Part shown: one piece after another, positions 19,061 through 31,480 of the stretch
Numbering within the stretch: the stretch's first letter is position 1
How the letters are laid out: each line of letters starts with the position of its first letter
Source: Hanleya hanleyi
Lineage: Eukaryota; Mollusca; Polyplacophora; Lepidopleurida; Hanleyidae
NCBI GenBank assembly: GCA_036873755.1
Contig: JAVTVY010051596.1
Coordinates: forward strand, 1-64,000
DNA: 64,000 nucleotides
Reading direction: 5' to 3'
Made by a program: the position numbers and the translations under genes
Notes under the pieces: generated by a model
What the model was told of the DNA's origin: nothing
The model's input: the letters and a program-made list of their open reading frames with translations, nothing else
The model's database searches: none

Positions 19061-21740
19061 GCAGGGGGTCGGTTTAAGCGCAAGCGAACATCCAAATAAT
19101 AAAAGAAAGGCTGTCACCCATTGTATAATTTGTACCCCCTCCCCTCCCCCGCCCATGCACACACAACTCGTCCTAACGTCGAGCTTAGCAGCTTATCTGG
19201 GGATTCACACGTTTTCAGGGCAAGTCTGATGCTTGTAGGACATCACCCCCCCCCCCCCTCCCGCTATTATTCCCCCCTCCCCATATCCCTTCCTGGACAT
19301 ATTCCTCTCTGGAGATATCCCCCCTCCACCCCTTACTATTTTCAGATATTAAAAAGATATATTTTATGTAATTTTGTTTCCTGAAAAAGTTCCCCAAAAA
19401 TGACCAAAGTCGATTGGTCGAAAGCCCCGGCGGCCGTCAAGATTGATATGAAAACCTTATAAGGTCTGGACCCACTGAACCAATCGATGCGAGACTTGGC
19501 ATACATGTTCATTGACCAATGTGAAGGCACAAAGCTTTTTATCAACTGTTTATCAGGGTGAGAGATTTGTAGTTTGATAACAAGGATAATTATCAGTAAT
19601 CACTATACCGGTAACCCAGCTGACAAATCACAATAATAAATGTCAGTAACTTTTTGCTTCTAGAATTATCGGAGAATGAAAAGTGGAAAACACCATGAGA
19701 AATAGAAAATTGCCCAAGAACAAGAAAATATCCCTTGCCCCTTAAAGAGGTAGTAGCGTCATTTGAAAAATATTCAGCTAATAACATATTTCGATAAAAG
19801 TTATTTAGTAGTTGAGATCATCTATGATGAACTTTTTTCTGTGACCTCAATTATTAATATCACGGGTATTGAAATCACACTTCTGACATTCTCTGAAAAA
19901 CGTGACAGCACCTACACTTGGTCCTAGTGCCTGAGATGACGTCACAAAACGTGCATTTGCATTCCGGGCGTGATGCTTTGCAACGTCATACTCGATCTCA
20001 GAACTTTTATTACACTATGACGGGTTCTAATGTGACGTCCTGGACACTTGGTCACGTTATCCGACGTCATCTCAGTAATTTCCCATTTTAATCTTGTCCA
20101 CTAGACCGAATTGAAGATTCTGACAATATTGGTCCCTATAAGAAATACAAGACTTCACGACTTCAAAATATTTTGGCAAATGTTCCAAGTGATCATGCTG
20201 TTCAGTTTACCCGAACAATTAAAATCACACTACTACTTCTTTAATGTAGGTCCATCTATAGTCCAATGTTGAACGTAGATCGACTGGGACTACATATGGG
20301 CCCGTCTAATGGCGAAGTGGGGGAGGGGGGGGGGGATTTAGAATATCTGACCACCCACCTGACACCCGAAAGAACCTACAGTTGGCATGAATAATTCCCC
20401 TTTGAATCCCATACATGTAACTAGATTTCGATTTTTTTGGCGGGGGTACCTGGCTCAGACCTGGTCGTCCATGAAGTACACCCAACCCCCTTCCTAAAAG
20501 AAGTTAGCTGAACCATGCCTATAGTAATGACATGGATGTAGGGAGATCTTCTTGGTTGGTGACTTCACTGCAGGACAAAACTTCGTCCACCATGCTGATG
20601 ATGCTATTTTACTAATTATATAAAAAGTTTACACTTTGATACATATAGGTAGGACAGATTCGCACCAGCATCACTTCCGGTGCATCGATGCACGACTCCC
20701 GGCGTACATTTGTGATTCGTTATCTTCGCTCCAGCCTATATCTACAGCATAGGGCAGATTTTTAACTATTGATGGTTTAAATATTGTAAATATGCATCAA
20801 ATATCTATTCCAAGAAATGTATTATGACCATTATGATTTAATACATTGATGATACCTGCAACTGCAAGTCAAAAATAGTTCATTCATATACCACTGATTA
20901 AAAATGAAGCCATAAGAATAGAGGACTAATGTGAACCACAAATTTATGAGGGAGTCACGCATCAGTGTACCTGTTGGCGTGAATCCTTTGTCCAAGAATT
21001 TGAAGTGCAAAAGGCGGATTTTATGCAGGCCTACAGAGACTAATAGTTATAGGTTTCAGTACCGGTATATGTATTAAGTTCATGGAAGGGGAGCAGGGAC
21101 TTTTATATCTTTAGCCAAATGTAGAATGTGGATTTATGTTCCTAGATTGCCATATATTTCCTGTATTCAAATTTTATGGAATTTAGTTTACATATCAGTT
21201 CAGTTATATCATACCATTTCAGGCCTCAATTTAAGGAGTGCTGATGGTAATCTATCAACAGGTTACCATGAATTCTACACTGGTAACCTGTGGGAACCTA
21301 TTGCATAATTATTAACCTAATCTGAAAATAGGTTACCACTATTTTTCATATGGCAACCTCCAAGCAAACTGAAAACAGGTTACCACCTTAAATTGAGGCT
21401 GCCATATATTTCCTGTATTCAAATTTTATGGAATTTAGTTACATATCAGTTCAGTTATATCATACCATTTATATCTGAAATTTAGTGCTTGAACATTGTT
21501 GATCAGCAATAGTCATGATAGTATGAAATGATTGCTATTTTGATTGAAAAGGCATTTAATTCAATCATTCTATTACTGGAAATTTCTTGCTTGAACATTG
21601 TTGAGCAATATTTTGAGATGATTGCTATTCTGACTGAAAAAAAAAGATTTTTCTTTATTTTAAAATCTGGTACTATTTCAAAGGAAAGGAATACATGTAC
21701 TTATTACCAAATTATCTGAAATATTTCTGTTTACTTTCAG

Positions 21741-21845
21741 AATTGAATTGTACTTGTATGCTGACCAAATGGAGAATATGCATGGGCACTGCACTACTGA
21801 GATGTGTGATGCATGTAAAGAGGAGTTAACAAATATGTTAACATG
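21741..21845 (+). CDS. Candidate exon, segment 1 (unknown gene)
   Basis: It follows an excellent acceptor, TGTTTACTTTCAG. In one frame it reads IELYLYADQMENM followed by a Cys/Glu-rich stretch (CTTEMCDACKEEL), open to about 21845. Possible donors are GTAAAG at 21815 or the weaker GTATAA at 21846. The counterpart at ~28577 keeps the acceptor but is frameshifted. Protein-like composition and splice site support an exon; the gene is not identified. Confidence 0.35.
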
Positions 21846-23572
21846 GTATAAGGCATGATAAATAATATTCCCATATAATACAGTGTAAAACTCATATGGT
21901 AACCGTAACATCGTCTGCATTCTCGCTCCACCAGAGACATGCTACCACTATGCCTCTGGCGGATAATGAAAGCCAGTGTAGTATGTGTTGGTCGTCAGAG
22001 TTGGTTGTGTATTATAAACAGCCACCTATGCTTGTCAGCAAGCGGCGCTAAAATTGAGACTAATGACGAGTGTGTCAGAACATTACTTTGAATTCGATCT
22101 ATTTCAAATTTGTTGTTTATATATTGTGTAAACATAACCCATTTCAATCAGCAAATGTCTACATGTACATTTTGAAGAGACCTGATACTGATAGATTATG
22201 GATTTGGATATTTTTATGTGTGCAACAGAAGAAAATAGCAAACAATATATACAGTGATATCATGCCCTTCTGGTGTGAGCCATCAAATTAGAAGAAAAGC
22301 AAACAACTGAACTTCTCGTATAATCTCCTAGCGTATATTAGGTAAGATAGACATCTGTCCCGAGAATGGAGAATCCAAATCAGGGGTTACCTCCCCGGTA
22401 TGCCCATACAGTAGACCGGTTATGCCAGCATTCGTTTCGCTGCCTGTTCATTCTCCAGGTCAGGAGTGTTTATTGGGACACGATACATTCTGAAACGTGT
22501 AGAATGAGTCTATATCCAGACAGAATTTGGAATCCACGATGCTGGTCATGACCTGTCTTCTGTGTGGATATACAGGGGAGGCAACCAGTCTATATCCAAA
22601 TACATTTATAAGCATAATGTCACAAATATCACGAATGAGTTCCTGTAATGACTGTCATGACCTGTCACACAGGATAATGCAATCTGGTCAGAAGCATAAT
22701 GTTGGAAATATTCTGACAGATGATCCACAGTCACCGAGAACAAGAAATAAAATAAGGCATGTCTGGACAATGTCACAAGCAAATTTGTAGTTATGCCATG
22801 AACTGGCAATATGTAGATCTGATTACATCTTCACCAGAGTAGGGCCATTGTATATATAAGATCTGTGTTTGATGTAACCATCCTACCAAAAATATTTAGC
22901 GATTTTTGGGTAGCCTCATTTTTTTATTATTTGAAATATAAAGGATTCCAGTAGTGATCTGTTTAAAATTTTCAAAAATTAATGTTATGATGATTAATGT
23001 TTTGAGTTATAAATAAGTAGATACCAATAAATCTACATATGCATAACCTATAACCAATTTCAAATCTTGTTTTATAAAATGTTTTGTCAAAATCACATTT
23101 GATAATGATAAATTATAAAATAAAATAAAAATGCCTTCCAATATCCATGAAACCTGATGACATTTTATCCTTCTTTCTATCCCATGATGCATTGTGTATC
23201 CATGCCAACTGAATTACAGTTTCCACCTGTGTAGTCCAAAGATGGTGGATTTATACTTCTGATTCCCACAATGCAGTGCAGTGATGACATCAGGTGACAT
23301 CAGGTTCAATGTCTATTATTGAACCTTAGTTACAACTATTATTATGGATGGCCTAAAATTAATCTGCCATGGCAATTGTCCAGTAGGCCTAATTACTACA
23401 TGTTTATATTTGCAGGAAAGTAATAATTTGTGAATATATTATTTGGATCTCACATAAAATTGAGTAGTGAACAGTCTCGACCAGGACTGAAATTCTGAAC
23501 ATTTCATGCCTTGAATCTAGAAAGAGATACTGTTGCCTTAAACATGATAAAATAAATATCATTTTCTTGCAG

Positions 23573-23647
23573 GTTCAGTGCATTCTCAGGTTGAAGACAC
23601 TTGTGAGCTTCATAGTGGGTATTCTGATGGTGTTAACCATTATGCCT
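23573..23647 (+). CDS. Candidate exon, segment 1 (VQCIL type)
   Basis: Acceptor TTTTCTTGCAG is followed by 25 codons starting VQCILRLKTLVSF and rich in Ile/Val/Leu, then donor GTGAGT at 23648. It is homologous to 30167-30193 and 32506-32547, which end at an earlier donor. Here that donor has decayed to GTGGGT and a downstream site would be used. In phase 0 at both ends. Unknown gene, probably a helical repeat protein. Confidence 0.35.
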
Positions 23648-24160
23648 GTGAGTAGAACTTGTACATGGACTGCAAAAATAAATGAAATTTAAATTTATCG
23701 TTCTCAAAACTGCTGAACTAAAGAAGATTTATCTTGCTGTTCCCTCATATTTTTCTGTGCAAGAAGAAACAAGGAAACCTGTCCTGAAAATCCATCAGCA
23801 ATCTCAATTCCAGATCCTCATCAGTCAGGGGAGAATAGCAAGAATATATTTTCATGGTGGATTCATCACTGAGACAAGTGTAATCTATCATCTAAATGTA
23901 GTTTAAATCTGTATTAGACCATCAGTTTGTCAAAAAAGTTATTCTTTAGGACTGATGAGATCTTTAACTCTACCAGTCTATGATCATTTAATCTTTCAGA
24001 ATATATGAGGTTGATTACCAGGAGATAAAAGCGTGACCATGCAGGCTGTATGGTGCTTGAGTAACACTAAAATAATCTTCTCACTCCTGGATTCTATGTA
24101 AAAAAAAAAGGAAATAAATCTGAATGCTAAATGTTACTTTTCTCTGTACATGTTTTGCAG

Positions 24161-24224
24161 CCATTGTAAGTCGACCTCAGTGAGTTCTCTTCATATTTGA
24201 GTCTGTACCGCCTACAATGCCCAT
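24161..24224 (+). pseudogene. Decayed exon, segment 1 (LFNDLNKFPSYL type)
   Basis: Counterpart of the intact exon 33448-33531. The FSSYLSLY core and the donor CCAT-GTAAGT survive, but the 5' third is lost and a TAA precedes the conserved part. Segment 1 is therefore unlikely to encode the protein. Confidence 0.45.
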
Positions 24225-24251
24225 GTAAGTAACAGCCTCTTCATTTCACTG

Positions 24252-24435
24252 CACTTCAATGGTCTAGTGGTTAGAGCATCCCCCTCACAAGTGGGAGGTC
24301 CTATGATCAATCTCTGGTCGAGTCATATCTAACACTTAAAAATTGGAACTTGTTGCTTCCTTCATTGATGCTCAGCATTAGGAGGATAGATCAATGTGAC
24401 TGGGTGAAGTATCATCAGTAAAGACAGCACTATAA
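24252..24435 (+). mobile_element. tRNA-Val-like SINE, segment 1
   Basis: Head TGGTCTAGTGGTTAGAGC (D arm and box A) and a CCTCACAAG anticodon loop resembling tRNA-Val(CAC). The T arm is degenerate (GATCAATCTC), so it is not a tRNA gene. The body is shortened relative to the copies at 31240 and 33564. Tail words TGTGACTGGGTG and CAGCAC match SINEs I associate with molluscs. Confidence 0.7.
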
Positions 24436-24954
24436 CAAGAGACAAAATTGGCTTCAATATGTGCCAGCAAAACATTAATTTTGTAATCAGTGAAACAATT
24501 AGCTTTCCCAAAATAGAGCACTGGCTTGTTTAGGAATACAGCAACTGTTGAACTTTTGACCTCAGAATCAACAGGAGCTCGAAATATCCGAAAGACAGAA
24601 TGCATATTCTAGAACTGGAGAGATCACATCTCAAAATGAATATGTTTGCTATGACGGTATACATGAAGTTTGGTCACATTCCCAGGCCCGTAGCCAAGGG
24701 TTTTTTTCTGGGTTCGGGCGAACTCCCCTTTCGGAAATATTATATATTTTTCTCATATATTGCCCTTTTCAAACTGAAGCGAACCCCCTATTTGACCCTT
24801 TTCCCATACAGCGAACCCCCTGATGTGCCCTTTTGGAGTGAAGGCGAACCACCCCTCAGTAAATCCTGGCTACGGCCCTGATTCCACAGCCCTGAATTGA
24901 AATATACTGCTGATAAATATTCTCATTTTCCTGATCTTCAAGCCGAGTGATTAC

Positions 24955-25890
24955 TTGACTGTTGACCTTTTGACCTGTCACAGTGCCCAGACAATGCAGA
25001 TCATATCTACTGCTTCATCTGTTTGTTTCAGATTTGCCTATGACCTGTCACAGTACTCAGCCAATGCAGATCATATCTACTGTTTCATCTCTTTGGAGAA
25101 TGTTTCATCTGTTAGTTTCAGATTTCTTTTTGACCTATCCAAGATATAGATCATCTATCTCTGTTTGATTTCAGATTTCCCTAGGACCTGTCACAGTACC
25201 CAGACTATGCAGATGATATCTACTGTTTCATCTCTTTGGTTTCAGATTTCTCTGTGACTGGTTATAGTACCCAGACACTGCAGACCATGTGTACTGTTTC
25301 TTCTATTGGTTTCAGATTTCTTTTTGACCCGTCACAGATCCAAGATATTGCAGATCATATCTAATGTTACATCTCTTTGATTTCAGATTTCTCTATGGAC
25401 TGTCACAGAACCCAGACAAAGCAGATCATATTTACTGTTTCGTCTCTCTGGTTTCAGATTTCTCTTTGACCTGTCACATATCCCAAACAGTCACAGATCC
25501 CATTGTATCTACTTTTTCATCTGTTTGGTTTCAGATTTCTGTATGTCCTGTCACACATCACAGACTATGCAGATCGTTTATCTACTGTTTCATCTGTTTG
25601 GCTTCAGCAGATCATTTATCTACTGTTTCAGCTGTTGGGCTTCAGATTTCTCCATGGTCAGTCACAGATCCCAGACTATGCAGATCATATCTACTGTTTG
25701 GTTTCAGATTTCTCTTTGACCTGTCACAGACCCCAGAATATGCAGATCGTATATCTGCTGTTCATCTGTTTTGTTGCAGATTTCTCTATGATGTGTCATA
25801 GATTCTATCTAGACTATGCCGATCGAATCTAATTTTTCATCGTTTGTTTTCAGATTTCTCTACGACCCGTCACAGATCTCAGACAATACA
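24955..25890 (+). repeat. ~70-bp tandem array 1 with built-in splice-acceptor-like boxes
   Basis: About 12-13 diverged units of the form GACCTGTCACAG(T/A)(G/T)CCCAGAC, AATGCAGATCATATCTACTG, TTTCATCTCTTTGGTTTCAG, ATTTCTCTATGACC. Each unit carries a pyrimidine tract ending TTTCAG and reads FLYDLSQCPDNAD-like in one frame. The same array type occurs at 35140-36340 in segment 3. Some units also contain internal partial duplications (for example 25600-25640). Confidence 0.85.
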
Positions 25891-25940
25891 GATCATGTTT
25901 TATCAAGCAGTCTTGTCTGCTCTTGCCTTCTTCAAGACAA

Positions 25941-26695
25941 CCACAATATGACACCGATATTTAGTGGTACATTCGTGTACCACTGAGTGTTACAGCAATG
26001 TAACAATTTATGTTGGACCATCATGGTACCATTTGATGTTGCCGACGATGTAACATTATATATTGGTACATCATTGGCGACGGCTAACGGTACATTATGA
26101 TTTACATTCTTCGGTGTTCCAATGTCGGTCCTACATTGACTCTCGTTTGTTTGAGGGTAAGAATAGCCATCCTCGGTATATTGTACCATCATTGTATCAT
26201 TTTAAAATGGACCAATGTGGTAACATTAAAAATTGAGGAAAATAGAAGAACTCTTTGTTAATTGGAGGTAAAGAGGGTCTTCAGTGTCGAGTTACGTGCG
26301 CGTTCACTTTCAAATCCGTCGTTTTGGGGATAAGCTGAATTACGAGTTATGTCCCTTGAACCACACCTTCTGACTGACGGAACCACATCTTCCAGGTTGG
26401 TCACTCAGCTCAGACAAATCGATTTATTTCATATTTTGGAAGTCCGATGTCAGTTCTGGTTATGGCGATTCAAAGACTTGTGCCATGCGCTCGAGATATC
26501 AAGCTCCAACAGAAAAAAGTCCCGATCTACAAAGGCAGAGACAGGAACAGAAGACGAACATAAACTCAACAACAACAACAACAAACAAACAAACACTGTC
26601 TGTGACTGTGGCGATCCACCCGTTTCAACTTGAAGGTTTAATTTTGCAGCTATGACAGGTAGGACGAGGTAAATAATTCCATGATTCTATAATTT
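25941..26695 (+). repeat. Dispersed repeat, copy 2
   Basis: Same order and orientation as 18309-19060, with one rearranged stretch around 26090-26110 and several deletions after 26490 (where an ACAACAACAACAAACAAAC run appears). It starts segment 2. Confidence 0.85.
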
Positions 26696-26827
26696 ACTGT
26701 TGTTGTTTATAGAGGAGGAGGGGGTTCAGAGAATGGTAAATAATTTTTAGCTTCAAGTCAATATAATTGAAAGTTTTAGCTTCTTGAACAATCTAAACCT
26801 GGGCTGAGAATGAAACTGGAACATTTA

Positions 26828-27318
26828 CAGGCCTGCAAGTGCCTCTTATATTTCCTATGTTTCCTCTCAAAGAAATTAGAGACTCCAGGATACAACTGGG
26901 ATAATATGAGAACCCGTTCATTATTTTGTTATTGTTACGGAGTGTTTTGTACAATAAAATGAATTGGATATATTTTCGATTAATTGCTATATTTTATTCA
27001 AAGCCTCCTATATTTCCTATATTTTGATTTTTTCTCGTGAAAACTGTCACTCGTGCTCTGAAATGAGTCAAATTGGCACGAGGAAATACTTTTCAGAAAT
27101 ATGAATACATTTAAAATCTGTCTTTGTTGAACCAAGCAGCAGAATGGGTCTCCTCTATACCACACCATCACTATGACTGCATTCAGTGAAAATAATTTCA
27201 ATAAACACCAAAAAAACTACCAAGTTCGTAACATACATTGTAGTAGTGACACTCCTTTATTTCCTTTATTTTATTAAGAAAATTCCTATATTTTCACTGT
27301 GAGCCACTTGCAGGCCTG
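26828..27318. mobile_element. hAT-type MITE
   Basis: Terminal inverted repeats start CAGGCCTGCAAGTG(G/C)CTC on both ends (26828-26845, 27301-27318). Flanks ACATTTAC (26821-26828) and GCATTTAC (27318-27325) match at 7 of 8 positions, fitting the 8-bp duplications of hAT elements (boundary uncertain by 1 bp because CAGGCCTG is palindromic). The interior is rich in TATTTCCTATATTTT words and non-coding. Left and right parts match 48075-48250 and 50040-50258, so it looks like a deletion derivative of a longer relative. Confidence 0.8.
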
Positions 27319-27692
27319 CATTTACATGTATAGATTGAGAACACCATATCAGAAATAAAAATAAAACAGAACACGAAAATACCCCTTGCCCCAATTTCTT
27401 GACTGGGAAATCAAGTTTCATTGACTGCGGGGCCCATCTAATGGAGAAGGGGGTGGAAATTTACAATATCTGATGCCCAAAAGAACCTCAGTACATCTGA
27501 CATGGGCGAGTACCCTTTGAATCCGAAGAGACCCCCTTGAATCCTATGTATATTTCATAAGAAAGAAAGGAAACATTTAGATGGGGTTTTTTTGAGGCAA
27601 CTAGCTTGCTCGGACCTGATCATCCCTGAAGTACACCTTTCGCCCCCCCCCCCTCCAAGAAGTTAGCTGAAACATCCTGATCACAGGTACAT

Positions 27693-27784
27693 GTATTCCT
27701 ATCTGCCATGTTTGCTGCAGTCGACGGACCAACACAGAGTTGGTCCGTCGACTCTGCAAACATGGTAGATATATATAGGAATAC
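27693..27784. ncRNA. Near-perfect 92-nt hairpin (pre-miRNA-like or foldback)
   Basis: The arms GTATTCCTATC..CCATGTTTGC..GCAGTCGACGGACCAAC and their complement enclose a 5-nt loop (27734-27738). The ~40-bp stem has only a few bulges. Partial copies of the arm sequence follow at 27785-27880 in tandem, which argues for a repeat-derived foldback, although length and shape also suit a hairpin RNA precursor. No promoter evidence. Confidence 0.4.
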
Positions 27785-30166
27785 CTGTCACCAGAGTTGG
27801 TCCAAACACGGTAGGTAAGAATACCTGTGATCAGAGTTTGTCCGTCGACTGCAGCAAATACAGTAGATAGGAATACGATCCCTATAATAGTGACAGATGA
27901 AGGGAGAGCTGCCTGGTTGATGACTCCAATGCAGGACATCCTATGCTATTTTACTAGTCTTGGAGAATGTTTGCACTTCAATCACATGTTATGAATTCCT
28001 TGATTCCTAGATGGATTCATGGGCAACTCTGACCTGTGTATTGGAGTGTGACTTCAAGTGTACTTTTGTGGTTCATAATCTCCCTTTTCATTCTATTTAT
28101 GCAGCTTAGGGCAGATTTGTTGTCATTGATAACTGGTGTGAATGGTAAATATGCAACAAATTATCTCTCTATTCCATTTTTGCTTACTTTGCTAATAATT
28201 GTGGCAACTTTTAATTCGAAAATGGTCCAGTTATCATTGACATGACTGATTAAAAATATTCTTCATACTAAAGCCATAGTAAGAGGGATAGTAGGATCCG
28301 AACCACAGTGACAGATATAAGCGGGGATTCTGTGTCAGAGTACGTACCCTTTGGTCCATCGGTGCGAATCCTTGTCCAAGAATTAAATTGCAAAACGTGG
28401 ACTATATACTGTACAGCCCTACTAATCGTAGGATTCAGTATTTATGGAGGGGGTGAATTCTATATCGTCAGCCATATGAAGACAACCACTGCTAACCAAG
28501 TCACTGTGGAATACATGTACATGTACTCATTTTACTAGTTTTCTCATTTATCTAAAATATTTCTGTTTACTTTCAGAATTGAATTGTACTTGTTGACCAA
28601 ACTACATGGAGAATACACAAGCATGACAAGGGCACTGAACCACTGAAATGTGTGATGCATGTAAAGTGGTGTTAACAAATATGTCAACATGGTTGAAGGC
28701 CTGGTAAAGAATACTCAAGATCAAATCCTGGGACGGAATGTGTCGAAGATACTGTCTCCAGACTGAAATTGTGAACTGCTGTCAAGCTAAAAGTCAATTT
28801 CCATAGCATTTCTGGCTTCTTCTATATATTTCTCCGCATGTGAAACCAGTAAAATCTGAAAATGCATATACATTCTCACAATTTAACTTGTCATACTTCA
28901 TCTTTGAGTGACAGGTGAAATTTCTTTAGTTGCCAGAGTTGGCTACATGAAATAAACTGCCTACACTTGCCACTAAGAGGCTGGTAAATAAAATTGAGGC
29001 TTAAGACGAGGGTGTCAGAACATTCCTTTGAATTAGATCTATTTTAAATTTGTTGTTTATATATTGTGTAAACTTCAACACATTTCAATCACAAAATGTC
29101 TACAGTATGATTATCCATTGATTATGAATTTAGGGATTTTAGGTTCACAATAGAAGAAAATAGCAAAAAATATTGATATTATGCCCACCCATTGGGCTAC
29201 CCAGGATCTATGAGGCACCTCAGTCTCAATAATGCAGGTACTATCCAAATATATTAGCTTAAGGCAAGCATAATGTTACAAATAAAATATCATGACTGCC
29301 ATCACCTCAGTAGCCCCAATTATTGTTTATTTTTGAAATTCTGAGTTCCAGGCTTCCCAGCCACTCAGAGGAATCAGGGAAAATGATTTTCCATCTGGGA
29401 AAACTCAGGAAAATTGAGTAGCAAGAGAGGAGTCACATGTGGCTTGCTATGTTGGCTTTTTAGTGCACACCAGGGATGCACATTTTCCTTCTTAACACCT
29501 CATTAAGGGCTTAACTAGCATAGCTTGAACTCTTATCAGGACTAATTCTTTCATAACTGTATGCAATGTGACTATGTATCTTAGTGTTCTAATTGCTACA
29601 ACCCTGTCATGGAGAAAATATTTCTCAGGGAATTTGAGGGAAAATCAGGGAGTTTTGTTTCCATGAAGAGCTGGGAACTTAGGGGTTCGCTGCCATAAGT
29701 ATTCCAATAGTGGTTTGTTTAAATTTTTCAATAATGTTACCATTTACTACTTTCTGAGTTTTTAAAATAAATTATTCAAATAAATCTACATATACAGGTA
29801 TGCATGGATGTGGGGTATCCTAACCTATAACCAATTTCAAATCTTGTGTTATAAATGCTCTCTCAAAATAGAATTTGCCAAAATGATAAAATAAAATGAA
29901 AATGCCTTTCAACCTACCTACTCACCTATTGTTGAACCTCCTTACAACTATTATTATGGATGGCCTAAAGTTAAGTTAACCTGCCAAGATAATTGCCCAG
30001 TAGGCCTACTACACATGTACCTACACAGGGAAATAATAATTTGAGAATATATTACATGTATTTGGATCTCGCATATAATTTACTAGTAAACAGTCTCAAC
30101 CAGGACTGAAATTCTGAACATTCATGTTGCCTTAAACCTGATAAAATAAATAACATTTTCTTGCAG

Positions 30167-30193
30167 GTTCAGTGCATAGTTGTGAGCTTCATG
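30167..30193 (+). pseudogene. Shortened exon copy, segment 2 (VQCI type)
   Basis: Acceptor TTTTCTTGCAG and donor GTGAGT are kept, and 9 codons (VQCIVVSFM) remain in frame; 15 nt are deleted relative to 32506-32547. The downstream exon of this segment has a stop, so the segment is treated as non-coding. Confidence 0.4.
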
Positions 30194-31116
30194 GTGAGTA
30201 TTTTGCTGGTGGGTAGAACTTTAACATGGAATACAAACAAATTGAAATCTATCATTCTCTAAACTTCAGAACTGAGAAGATTTATCTTGCTGTTCTCCCT
30301 TGCCATGCTTGTAGTTTTTTTGTGCAGGGTTGTTAAGAATATTTATGGAAATGAAAGAAGAAACAAGGAAATCTATTTCCTCAAAAATCCTTAAACAATC
30401 TTAGTTCCAGAGCCTCAGTCTCATTGGTCAGGGGAGAATAGCAAAAATATATTCTCGTGATGAATTTGATCATCGAGCAATGTGTAATCAAACATCTATT
30501 GTAGTTCAATTTTCTATTAGACCAGCAGTTTGCCAAAAAAAACTGTTTCAGGCTGATGACATCTTTTAACTCTACCAACCTAGGATCATGTAATCTTTCA
30601 GAACAATGAGGTTGATGACCAGAGATAAAGGAGTGACCAGGCTGTATGCATCTTCACAAGTCCAGGTAAATCCTAATTCCTCGCAGAGGGTTTACCTGGA
30701 CATTTTTGGTGAATCGAATGAGTTCTTGGGTCGTTGCCTCTATTATACAATCATACATTTCATCCCCCACAGTTGTTTTGAATTGGCATGTTGGTATCCC
30801 CTGCCTGCGGTTTTTGCTTTGATTCACAATGTCAATTTCAGACTGACATCAAAGTAGTTTGGCAAACGATGAAATTCAAACCTGTCACATCTCAAACATG
30901 GCAGCAGATTGGCATAATGAGCTAGCTGGGCACGTTCATTGATTGGTTTGATTTAGAGGAACCTCTTGATCGATTTATATCCAGAACTAACCAAGCCAGT
31001 GCATTGATCCTGGCTTGTGAGAATGGGCTATATGGTGCTTGAGTATCATTGATCCTCTCTTATGATTCTGTATCAAAAAGGGAAATAAATACTAATTGTT
31101 ACTTATCTCTCTACAG

Positions 31117-31202
31117 GTTGTGAGATCTTAAAACCACTGTTCAACCACCTCAACGAGTTCCCTTCATATTAGAGTGTGTATCTACAACAATGCAGTGTCA
31201 CT
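31117..31202 (+). pseudogene. Decayed exon copy, segment 2
   Basis: Homologous to 33448-33531. Acceptor CTCTCTACAG and donor GTAAGT are intact, and LFNHLNEFPSY is readable, but the next codon is TAG and the 5' end is frameshifted. Confidence 0.5.
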
Positions 31203-31234
31203 GTAAGTAACAAGCTCCTGGATTCATTTCGCTG

Positions 31235-31480
31235 CACTGAAATGGTCTAGTGGATAGAGCATCCTCCTCACACGTGGGAGGTCCTATGATCAGTCTCTGG
31301 TCAAGTCATACTTAAAACTTGAAAATTGAAACTTGTTGCTTCCTTCATTGGTGCTCAGCATTAAGAGGATAGATCAAGGACTAGTCTATCCAGTCATGGT
31401 GTTAGGATAATGTGACTGGGTGTAGTATCATGTCTGCCTATGGTAGGGTGTTTCAGTGAGACAGCACAACAAACATATTT
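31235..31480 (+). mobile_element. tRNA-Val-like SINE, segment 2
   Basis: Head TGGTCTAGTGGATAGAGC, anticodon loop CTCACAC (CAC, Val) and a degenerate T arm. The body has AGGATAATGTGACTGGGTG and GTGTTTCAGTGAGACAGCAC. It is a longer copy than segment 1 and occupies the same paralogous position, so the SINE predates the duplication. Confidence 0.75.

Larger units (their letters stand above)
18309..25935 (+). repeat. Tandem segmental duplication, segment 1
   Basis: Segment 1 holds, in order: the dispersed repeat, a GGGCCCGTCTAATGG...AAGAAGTTAGCTGAA block (20298-20515), a block matching 28000-28540, an exon-like block at 21741, the AATTTGTTGTTTATATATTG block (~22105), an exon-like block at 23573, one at 24161, a tRNA-Val-like SINE at 24252, and the ~70-bp array to 25890. 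The same order reappears from 25941. Divergence is high (many indels), so the duplication is ancient. Long stretches (19.1-21.7 kb, 21.9-23.5 kb) contain no other recognisable gene. Confidence 0.75.

Noticed and set aside
24955..25890. A real multi-exon gene with one exon per 70-bp unit
   Set aside because: Introns would be only ~30 bp and no donor sites are present between units.
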